A stretch of DNA of 5,590 bases from an uncultured Actinomycetes bacterium (GTDB lineage: Bacteria; Actinomycetota; Thermoleophilia; Solirubrobacterales; 70-9). The stretch's first letter is position 1, and the number at the start of each line of letters is the position of its first letter. Shown here in pieces: positions 1 through 5,536 of the stretch. The position numbers and the translations under genes are program-made. The stretch is taken from contig CALCIA010000287.1 in assembly GCA_937907435.1 (NCBI GenBank), forward strand, positions 1-5,590, read 5' to 3'. The notes below the pieces were generated by a model. It ran no database searches and was not told the origin of the DNA. It saw only the letters and a program-made list of their open reading frames with translations.

Positions 1-191
1 GGCCCTAAAACACGCAGCGCGTTCTCGACCCTCTATTTCGGCCCGAAAAAGGGCCCCTGGGGGCCGGAGAGTGTGACGTTCCCGGCATCTCTGTGAACGA
101 TCCGGCCGAGGTGTGGAGACTCTCCGACCTGATCCTCACGGAAGTCCGACTTCGCGACGTCCCTGTGACGCCTCTCCCACGAACCCCTCAC
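1..191. other. Intergenic stretch without a convincing gene
   Basis: I see no supported gene or RNA gene here. The composition is less uniformly GC-rich than the rest, with A-runs near 7-10 and 46-50. Short inverted repeats are visible. One is ggccc (40-44) against gggcc (51-55) around a GAAAAA loop. Another is tttcgg/ccgaaa around C42 (36-48). Others are ggaga/tctcc around C120 (115-125, with outer aggt/acct at 109-112 and 127-130) and gaagtc/gacttc around C147 (141-153). None is followed by a T-run, so none is a clear intrinsic terminator. Forward frame 1 is open from the window edge to a TGA at 94-96 (31 codons). This could be the tail of a gene entering from the left, but it is too short to judge. 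Confidence 0.5.
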
Positions 192-249
192 GTCCTGGGC
201 TCCTCATGGGGGTCACAGCCTGCCAGGACCCCCATGAGGAGCCCAGGAC
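192..249 (-). repeat. Long palindromic repeat, left copy (downstream of the metal transporter)
   Basis: Two perfectly complementary 23-base arms, 192-214 and 227-249, enclose a 12-base loop acagcctgccag (215-226). The left arm starts gtcctgggctcc and contains atgggggtc. Positions 199-252 reappear exactly, as the reverse complement, at 5537-5590. The loop is not self-complementary, so the element has a direction. I call this copy minus because, read on the minus strand, it matches the right copy base for base. It begins 49 bases past the stop codon of the minus-strand transporter gene, where it would form a very stable RNA hairpin at the 3' end of that transcript. There is no T-tract, so it would be an atypical terminator. 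Alternatives are a REP-like or MITE-like dispersed repeat with no role in termination. Confidence 0.9.
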
Positions 250-298
250 ACCCCCGCGCCACCTCGGACGGCCACCCGCCCGCCGGACGCCCTCCAAA

Positions 299-1585
299 TC
301 AGGCGACCGTCAGCACCGCGAGGGCCGCCACGGAGGCGGCGATCAGCGCCAGGGCGAGGCCCGTCGCGATTCGGCCGGGGCGGCCGAGGGCGTGGTCGCC
401 CATCAGGTCGCGGTCACGGCCGAGACGGCGGAGGAAGGGGAGGAGGACCAGCAGCAGGACGGCGTTCAGGGCCTGGGTGAGGAAGAGGAGCTGGATCAGC
501 GGGGCGCCGGGGATGAGGACGATCGCGGCCGCGACGACGGTGACGGCGCCGAAGCTGAGGTAGAAGGGGCGCGCCTCGGAGAAGGTGTCGTCGAGGTCGG
601 CTTTGTCGCCGAGGGTCTCGGAGATCGAGTAGGCGGTGGAGAGCGGCACGATCGCCGCGGCGAGGAGCGCGGCGCCGAGGAAGCCGAGCCCGAAGAGCGT
701 CGCCGCGGCGCTCCCGGCCAGCGGCTCGAGCCCGCGCGCCGCGTCGCGGGCGTCCTCGACTTCGATCCCGGCGGCGTGGAGGGTCGCGGCGCAGGCGACG
801 ATCACGAATAGGCCGATGACGCCGGTCAGCACCGCGCCGACCACCACGTCGACCCGCTCGTAGGGCAGGTCCTTCGGCTTCAGGCGCTTGTCGACGGCGT
901 AGGACTGGATGAAGGCGAGCCCCCACGGCGCCAGCGTGGTGCCGACCGTCGCCACCGCGACGAGCAGGCCGTCGCGGCTCAGCGGCAGGTCCGGGACGAC
1001 CGCGCCGCGCGCCGCCGCGCCCCAGTCCGGGTGGGCGAGGATGCCGGAGACGACGTAGGCGACGAAGACCGAGCCGAGCGCCAGCAGGACGTGCTCGACG
1101 CGGCGGAAGTTCTCCCGCAGGACCAGCGCCGAGACGGCGAGCGCGGCGATCGGCACGCTGACGTAGCGGCTCATCCCGGTGAGCAGCTGCATCGCCGCCG
1201 CGACCCCGGCGAACTCGGCGCAGAGGGTGCCGGTGTTGGCGACGACCAGCGCGGCGAGGACGGCGGCCGCGGCGCGCCCGCCGAAGCGCTCGCGGACCAG
1301 GGTCAGGAGCCCCTTGCCGGTGACGATGCCGAGCCGCACGCCGAGCTCGTGGAAGACGATCAGCGCCGCGGTCGAGACGACCAGCACCCAGATCAGCTCG
1401 TAGCCGTACTTGGCGCCGAGGATCGAGTAGGTGGTGATCCCCGCCGGGTCGTCGTCGGAGAGACCGGCGAGCAGGCCGGGCCCGAGCACCGCGAGCAGCG
1501 CCGAGACCCCACCCGCCGCGAGCAGCCGGTGGCGACGGCGGACGATCAGCCCGTGCAGGTGGCGGGTCGGGGCCCCGGCTGACAC
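299..1585 (-). CDS. NRAMP (SLC11)-family divalent metal ion transporter, atypical binding site
   Basis: This 428-residue polytopic membrane protein has the NRAMP length and fold pattern of about 11 hydrophobic helices. It should import divalent cations across the cytoplasmic membrane, usually with proton coupling. Family marks are the TM1 segment GPGLLAGLSDDDPAGITTYS (residues 35-54), the TM3 Glu in CAEFAGVAAAM (E124), and the TM6 segment GTTLAPWGLAFIQS (215-228). The metal-site motifs deviate. The classical TM1 Asp-Pro-Gly-Asn reads D46-P47-A48-G49, and the TM6 Met-Pro-His reads A219-P220-W221. The selective methionine, the asparagine and the histidine are therefore all missing. Substrate is consequently uncertain: Mn2+/Fe2+ is the family default, but Mg2+ is possible. 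The start is GTG at 1585-1583, preceded by TAGGAT 7 bases upstream, which could be a -10 box or a weak AGGA ribosome site. The gene is divergent from the exporter unit and ends just before the palindromic repeat. Confidence 0.9.
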   Translation of the reverse strand: MSAGAPTRHLHGLIVRRRHRLLAAGGVSALLAVLGPGLLAGLSDDDPAGITTYSILGAKYGYELIWVLVVSTAALIVFHELGVRLGIVTGKGLLTLVRERFGGRAAAAVLAALVVANTGTLCAEFAGVAAAMQLLTGMSRYVSVPIAALAVSALVLRENFRRVEHVLLALGSVFVAYVVSGILAHPDWGAAARGAVVPDLPLSRDGLLVAVATVGTTLAPWGLAFIQSYAVDKRLKPKDLPYERVDVVVGAVLTGVIGLFVIVACAATLHAAGIEVEDARDAARGLEPLAGSAAATLFGLGFLGAALLAAAIVPLSTAYSISETLGDKADLDDTFSEARPFYLSFGAVTVVAAAIVLIPGAPLIQLLFLTQALNAVLLLVLLPFLRRLGRDRDLMGDHALGRPGRIATGLALALIAASVAALAVLTVA

Positions 1586-1598
1586 GTCGCGGATCCTA
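1586..1598 (-). promoter_or_regulatory. Candidate -10 box / start signal of the metal transporter gene
   Basis: On the minus strand, TAGGAT (1598-1593) fits the actinobacterial -10 pattern TANNNT and lies 7 bases before the GTG start. That spacing is typical of leaderless transcripts that begin at or next to the start codon. No good -35 box is seen at 17-18 bases. The same bases contain AGGA, which could instead act as a weak Shine-Dalgarno site about 8 bases from the start. Confidence 0.35.
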
Positions 1599-1679
1599 GG
1601 AGCCGGAGGGCCGCGTCCGGGGAGTAGGGCCGTAGTCCGCCGTGTGGTCTTGCCGCGATGGAGGCGAGCGCCGGGGAGC

Positions 1680-1692
1680 TAGGTTGCCCGGT
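1680..1692 (+). promoter_or_regulatory. Candidate -10 box / start signal of the exporter unit
   Basis: TAGGTT (1680-1685) matches TANNNT and lies 7 bases before the GTG at 1693, the same arrangement as on the divergent side (TAGGAT plus 7). It suggests a leaderless or nearly leaderless transcript. No clear -35 element is seen. The alternative reading is a weak ribosome site: AGG at 1681-1683, or GGGGAG at 1673-1678, which is rather far away. Confidence 0.33.
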
Positions 1693-2106
1693 GTGAACCG
1701 CGACCGGAAATGCAGTCTCGGGGCGACCGAGTTCTGGATCGCCGGCTGGGTCGGCGGCGCCGCGATCGGGGTGGCCAACGGCGCGGCGCGCGAGCTGACC
1801 TACGGGCGTCGCGTCCCGGAGCCGGTCGCGAACCGCATCTCGGCGGGCACCGCGACGGCGGCCTTCCTGGCCTACTTCCGGATGCTGCAGCGCCGCCGGT
1901 CGCTGCGCTCGCGCCGCGAGGCCCTCCTCGTCGGCGCGACCTGGGTGTCGCTGACCGTCGGCTTCGAGTTCTCCCTCGGCCGGGCGCAGGGCAAGGAGTG
2001 GCACGAGCTGACCGCCGAATACGACCTCGCCCACGGCCGCCTCTGGCCGCTGGTTCTCGTCGTCGTCCTGACCGGCCCCGAGCTGACCCGGCTGACCTCG
2101 CGATGA
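1693..2106 (+). CDS. Small four-helix integral membrane protein of unknown function, first gene of the ABC exporter unit
   Basis: The product is 137 residues and I cannot assign a named family. Four hydrophobic segments are visible: about 12-32 (FWIAGWVGGAAIGVANGAA), 49-65, 76-95 (LLVGATWVSLTVGFEFSLG) and 117-131 (LWPLVLVVVL). Polar residues lie in or at the edges of helices and look like conserved features: ANGAARELTYG (28-38), FEFSLGR (91-97) and EYDLAHGRLWPLVL (109-122). The Arg/Lys-rich stretch at 67-75 is probably cytoplasmic. I chose GTG 1693 because the hydrophobic part starts soon after it. An upstream in-frame GTG at 1642 would add 17 unconvincing charged residues. The TGA stop overlaps the ATG of the ATPase gene as ATGA, so translation is probably coupled. 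An accessory role in the exporter is inferred from this position only. Confidence 0.75.
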   Translation: MNRDRKCSLGATEFWIAGWVGGAAIGVANGAARELTYGRRVPEPVANRISAGTATAAFLAYFRMLQRRRSLRSRREALLVGATWVSLTVGFEFSLGRAQGKEWHELTAEYDLAHGRLWPLVLVVVLTGPELTRLTSR

Positions 2107-3003
2107 GCGGCGCGGCGATCGAGACCCGGCAGCTCAGCAAGCTCTACCCGGGCGGGCACGGCATCGCCGAGCTGACCATGAGCGTCCCGGCGGGGGAGGT
2201 CTTCGGCTTCCTCGGCCCCAACGGCGCCGGCAAGACGACGACGATCCGCACGCTGCTCGACCTCATCCGCCCGACCTCCGGATCGGCGAGCCTGCTCGGC
2301 CTCGACAGCCGGCGCGACAGCGTCGCGATCCGCCGGCGGGTCGGCAACCTCCCCGGCGACTTCGGCTTCGGCCGTGACGTGACCGGCCGCGAGGGCGCTG
2401 GGGCTCGTCGCCCGCCTGCGCGGCAGCGGGACCGATCGCGCGCCGGAGCTCGCCGAGCGCTTCCGCGCCGACCTCGACCGGCCGCTGGGCGAGCTCTCGC
2501 GCGGCAACCGCCAGAAGGTCGGCCTCGTGCTCGCCGTCTTCCACCGGCCCGACCTGCTGATCCTCGACGAGCCGACCGGCGGCCTCGACCCGATGATGCA
2601 GGAGGAGTTCCTCGCCCTGGTCGGCGAGGAACGCGACCGCGGCGCGACCGTCTTCCTCTCCTCCCACGAGCTCGACGAGGTCGAGCGGATCTGCGATCGC
2701 GTCGGCATCGTCCGTGATGCGCGGCTGGTGGCGGTCGAGCGCGTCCCCGACCTGCTCGGCCGCGCCCGCCGCAAGGTGACGCTGCGGCTCGCCGCGGGGG
2801 AGGAGGTCGAGGAGCTGCGCGGGCTCGCCGGGGTGAGCGACGTCGAGCGGGTCGGCGGCCAACTCAGCTTCCGCTTCGCCGGCGACCTCGACCCGGTGGT
2901 GAAGGCGCTGGCCCGCCACCACGTCACCGACCTCGAGATCTCGCGGCCGACCCTGGAGGAGGTCTTCCTCGGCTACTACGAGGGCGGGGGGCAGGGACGA
3001 TGA
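2103..3003 (+). pseudogene. ABC transporter ATP-binding protein (ABC-2 exporter type), interrupted by a one-base frameshift
   Basis: With one base removed, this encodes a 299-residue ATPase that would drive the adjacent permease. Motifs on the restored protein are Walker A GPNGAGKT (38-45), a Q-loop region reading NLPGDFGFG without glutamine (82-90), signature LSRGNRQK (131-138), Walker B LLILDE (151-156) followed by PTGGLD, the H-loop His in FLSSHELDE (H188), and a C-terminal accessory domain of the DUF4162 kind ending PTLEEVFLGYYEGG. The frame runs from ATG 2103 to Glu97 (codon 2391-2393). It then continues one base later, because an extra G in GGG 2393-2395 turns the expected REALGLVARLRG into a wrong frame. 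Unrepaired, translation stops at TGA 2715-2717, giving 204 residues with Walker A but no signature or Walker B. Both ends keep ATGA overlaps with intact neighbours. This favours a recent mutation or a sequencing error over long decay. Confidence 0.85.
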
Positions 3004-3791
3004 CGGCGAAGCTCGCCGCCCTGATCGGCTTCCACCTGCGCGAGCGCCGGCGCTCGCCGCTCGCCTGGGGGCTGCCGCTGGGGGCGATGTCGGCGTTCAT
3101 CGTCGCCATCTACCCCTCCGTGCAGGGGGCGCTCACCGAAGTCGTCGCCCAGTACCCGGAAGGCCTGAAGCAGGCGTTCGGGATCGGCGAGCTCGCCAAC
3201 GTCGAGCAGTACCTGCACGGCGAGATGCTGAGCCTGATCGTGCCGCTCGCGGTCGGCTATCTCGCCGCCCGGGCGGTGGCGAGCGACCTCAGCGGCGCCG
3301 CCGAAAGCGGGCGGCTCGAGGTGGTCCTCTCGGCGCCGGTCACCCGGGCGGCGGTCTGCCTCGGCGCCTTCCTCGCCGCCGCGGTCGAGGTCGCCGCGGT
3401 CCTCCTCCTCACCCTGGTGCTCAGCCTGCTCGGCAGCCTCGCCACCGGCGCCGGGCTCGGGGTCGGCCACGCGCTGGCGGGCTTCGCCGCGGTCTGGCCG
3501 CTCGCCCTGGTGGGCGGCGGGCTCGCGGTCGTCGTCTCCGGCTTCTCGCTGAAGACCAGCGTCGTCACCGGCGTCGTCGCGGGCGCGCTGGTCGCGATGT
3601 ACGTGATCGACCTGCTCGGCAAGCTCGACGAGAGCATCTCCGGGGTCCGTTATGCGTCGATCTTCAAGTACTACGGCAACGCGATCGAAACCGGGATCGA
3701 ACCGGCCGCCTTCCTCGGGCTGACGGCGCTCGCCCTGCTCCTCGCCGCGGTCGGCGCGTGGCTGTTCGAACGGCGGGACCTGACCGCCTGA
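3000..3791 (+). CDS. ABC-2 type transporter permease
   Basis: A 263-residue membrane protein with about six hydrophobic segments: roughly 20-38, 76-95, 117-147, 158-180, 186-206 and 236-256. It should form the membrane channel of an ABC exporter, probably as a dimer with two copies of the ATPase encoded just upstream. Family-like features are the cytoplasmic segment ESGRLEVVLSAPVTR (102-116), which resembles the conserved E-x-G-x-L-E-x-x-L-S-x-P-V-x-R loop of ABC-2 permeases, and the C-terminal WLFERRDL (254-261). The ATG start overlaps the ATPase stop as ATGA, so the two are translationally coupled. The cargo cannot be read from the sequence; drugs, lipids or peptides are all possible. The frame is intact, unlike that of its ATPase. 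Confidence 0.87.
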   Translation: MTAKLAALIGFHLRERRRSPLAWGLPLGAMSAFIVAIYPSVQGALTEVVAQYPEGLKQAFGIGELANVEQYLHGEMLSLIVPLAVGYLAARAVASDLSGAAESGRLEVVLSAPVTRAAVCLGAFLAAAVEVAAVLLLTLVLSLLGSLATGAGLGVGHALAGFAAVWPLALVGGGLAVVVSGFSLKTSVVTGVVAGALVAMYVIDLLGKLDESISGVRYASIFKYYGNAIETGIEPAAFLGLTALALLLAAVGAWLFERRDLTA

Positions 3792-3808
3792 TCGCGCCTG
3801 CCGTCGGT

Positions 3809-3833
3809 GGCCGGACGCTTGCCGTCCGCGGCC
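3809..3833 (+). terminator. Hairpin in the permease-kinase gap, possible U-less terminator or operator
   Basis: The arms cggacg (3812-3817) and cgtccg (3823-3828) enclose cttgc. They extend with ggc (3809-3811) against gcc (3831-3833) across a two-base bulge. It begins 17 bases after the permease stop. No T-run follows, so an intrinsic terminator would be non-canonical. The right half overlaps a possible -35 box for the kinase gene, so an operator for a dimeric regulator is equally possible. The spacing between ggac and gtcc (7 bases) does not match the DosR/DevR box (4 bases). Confidence 0.35.
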
Positions 3834-3856
3834 GCGGGATGGGATATTTGGGGTAG
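3819..3856 (+). promoter_or_regulatory. Candidate promoter of the sensor histidine kinase gene
   Basis: TTGCCG (3819-3824) and GATATT (3843-3848) are separated by 18 bases and resemble -35 and -10 boxes. This AT-rich patch stands out in very GC-rich DNA. The -10 candidate ends 8 bases before the ATG at 3857, so the transcript would start at or within about two bases of the start codon. There is no well-placed Shine-Dalgarno site: GGGG at 3850-3853 is only 3 bases from the ATG. This agrees with leaderless translation. Confidence 0.4.
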
Positions 3857-5533
3857 ATGTCCCTTACCGATCGAGATGGCGAGGACCAGCGGGACGACCG
3901 CCTTCCCCGCCTCATCGAGGTCGGCTCCTCGCTGCTCGCGGAGCTTGACCTGGAGGCCGTCCTGCGCTCCGTCGTCGAGGCGGGGCGCGAGCTGACCGGC
4001 GCGCGGTACGCGGCCCTCGGGGTCCTCGACGGCGACCGGCAGGAGCTCGAGCGCTTCATCTACCTCGGCATCGACGACGAGACGCGCCGCGACATCGGGC
4101 CGCTGCCGCGCGGGCGCGGGGTGCTCGGCGAGCTGATCCGCGATCCGCGCCCGCTCCGCCTCCCCGACGTCGAAGCGCACCCGCACGCCTACGGCTTCCC
4201 GCCCGGCCACCCGGCGATGCACACCTTCCTCGGCGTGCCGATCACGATCCGCGGCGAGGCCTTCGGCAACCTCTACATGACCGAGAAGCGGGGCGGGGTG
4301 GAGTTCGACGAGGCCGACGAGGAGGCGGCGCGGGCGCTCGCCAACTGGGCGGCGATCGCGATCGAGAACGCCCGGCTCTACACCACGCTGAGCGCCCGCG
4401 AGGCGGAAACCGAGCGGGCGCTGCGCCGCGCCGAGACCTCGGCCGACATCGCCCGCACGGTCGGCGGCGTGACCGACGTCGACCGCGTCCTCGACCTGAT
4501 CGTGAAGCGCGGCCGCGCGTTGATCGAGGCCTGCACGGTGCTGGTGCTGCTGCGGAAGCGGGGGCGGCTCGTCGTCGCCGCGGGGGCGGGCCGGGTCGGC
4601 CCCGGGCTCGAGGAGCTGACGATCCCGACCGAGGACTCCGTCTTCCAGGCGGCGATGCAGGAACGCGTCGCCCAGCACCTGGAGCGGGGGGCGCCGCCGT
4701 CGGAGGCGCGGATCCGCGAGCGCCTCGGCGCCGAGGCGGCGCTGGTGGTGCCGCTGCAGTTCCGCGGCCGGGCGGTCGGCACGCTGGTGGCGCTCGACCG
4801 CGAAGCGGGCGGTGATTTCGACGACGAAGACCTGCGGCTGCTGCAGGCCTTCGCCGCCACCGCGGCGATCGCGGTCGGCACCGCCCAGTCGGTCGAGGCC
4901 GGGCGGCTGCAGCAGCAGGTGGAGGTCGCCGAGGACGAGCGGCAGCGCTGGGCGCGGGAGCTCCACGACGGGGTCCTCCAGTCGCTCGCGGCGGTGCGGA
5001 TCACCCTCGCCGCGGCCCTGCAGGGAAGCGGTGAGGACCGTGACGCGCAGATCGAGCGCGCCGCCGAAGCGACGGTCGAAGGGCTGGAGGAGCAGATCAC
5101 CGAGCTGAGCCGGCTGATCAACGACCTGCGGCCGGCCTCGCTCGAGCGCCTCGGCCTGGCGGGCGCGCTGGAGGCGCTCGCCGAGGAGTCGGCGAACCGC
5201 GGCGACTTCGAGGTCGCCACCGAGCTCGACCTCGGCGGCGAGCTGTCCGGCGACGAGGAACGGGCCGTCTACCGGCTCGTCCAGGAGGCGCTGACCAACG
5301 TCGTCAAGCACGCCGGCGCCGAACACGCCTGGGTCCTCGTCCGCGACGACGACACCACGGTGGAGATCGAGGTGCGCGACGACGGCAAGGGCTTCGACCC
5401 GGCCTTAGGCCCCGGCCGCGGCCTCCTCGGCATGCGCGAGCGGGTCGAGATGCTGGGCGGCACGATCGAGATCGACTCCCGGGCCGGAGGCGGGACGAAG
5501 GTCAGCTCGACCCTGCCGCTGCGCTTGGGGTAG
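3857..5533 (+). CDS. GAF-GAF sensor histidine kinase, DevS/DosT-like (HisKA_3 family)
   Basis: A 558-residue protein without membrane helices, hence probably cytoplasmic. The order is GAF 1 (about 19-172), a helical linker (172-197), GAF 2 (about 208-345), a short coiled coil (345-366), a HisKA_3 dimerisation and phosphoacceptor domain (about 356-430), and a HATPase_c domain (about 466-556). The phosphorylated His is H370 in ELHDGVLQSL. ATP-site motifs are the N-box QEALTNVVKHA (476-486), G1 DDGKGF (508-513) and G2 GLLGMRER (522-529), with the short ATP lid typical of the NarL/DevS kinase group. GAF 1 carries FPPGHPAMHTFLGVPI (114-129) and FGNLYMTEK (136-144). H118 and Y140 are 22 residues apart, as are the haem-ligand H149 and distal Y171 of M. 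tuberculosis DevS, so haem-based gas or redox sensing is plausible. The partner, expected to be a NarL/LuxR-type response regulator, is not in the window. There is one rare TTA codon at L517. Confidence 0.92.
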   Translation: MSLTDRDGEDQRDDRLPRLIEVGSSLLAELDLEAVLRSVVEAGRELTGARYAALGVLDGDRQELERFIYLGIDDETRRDIGPLPRGRGVLGELIRDPRPLRLPDVEAHPHAYGFPPGHPAMHTFLGVPITIRGEAFGNLYMTEKRGGVEFDEADEEAARALANWAAIAIENARLYTTLSAREAETERALRRAETSADIARTVGGVTDVDRVLDLIVKRGRALIEACTVLVLLRKRGRLVVAAGAGRVGPGLEELTIPTEDSVFQAAMQERVAQHLERGAPPSEARIRERLGAEAALVVPLQFRGRAVGTLVALDREAGGDFDDEDLRLLQAFAATAAIAVGTAQSVEAGRLQQQVEVAEDERQRWARELHDGVLQSLAAVRITLAAALQGSGEDRDAQIERAAEATVEGLEEQITELSRLINDLRPASLERLGLAGALEALAEESANRGDFEVATELDLGGELSGDEERAVYRLVQEALTNVVKHAGAEHAWVLVRDDDTTVEIEVRDDGKGFDPALGPGRGLLGMRERVEMLGGTIEIDSRAGGGTKVSSTLPLRLG

Positions 5534-5536
5534 GTC

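Noticed and set aside
1..96. Open frame from the left edge to TGA, possible tail of an upstream gene
   Set aside because: It has 31 codons only, no recognisable motif and atypical composition. It cannot be distinguished from chance.
192..249. CRISPR repeat or tRNA-like structure
   Set aside because: There is no regular array of repeats and spacers, and no cloverleaf, anticodon arm or T-loop; only one hairpin per site.
93..563. GTG-started open frame beginning MNDPAEVWRLSD
   Set aside because: Only the first part lies outside the transporter gene. It then runs through the palindromic repeat and antisense to the transporter, with no ribosome site or domain.
113..811. A 232-codon plus-strand open frame running through the repeat and antisense to the transporter
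   Set aside because: It has low-complexity Gly/Glu/Arg composition and mirrors the codon pattern of the transporter gene. It is a compositional shadow.
2385..2406. Programmed ribosomal frameshift site in the ATPase gene
   Set aside because: There is no recognised slippery heptamer or shift-prone stop codon at the junction, and ABC ATPases of this type are not known to use one. A one-base insertion or sequencing error is simpler.
3812..3828. DosR/DevR-type box upstream of the kinase
   Set aside because: The ggac and gtcc half sites are 7 bases apart instead of 4, and the central T/A-rich core is missing.
3671..5326. A 551-codon open frame on the minus strand opposite the kinase
   Set aside because: It is exactly antisense to a gene with clear kinase motifs, its translation is Arg/Leu/Asp-rich without domains, and long antisense frames are expected in very GC-rich DNA.
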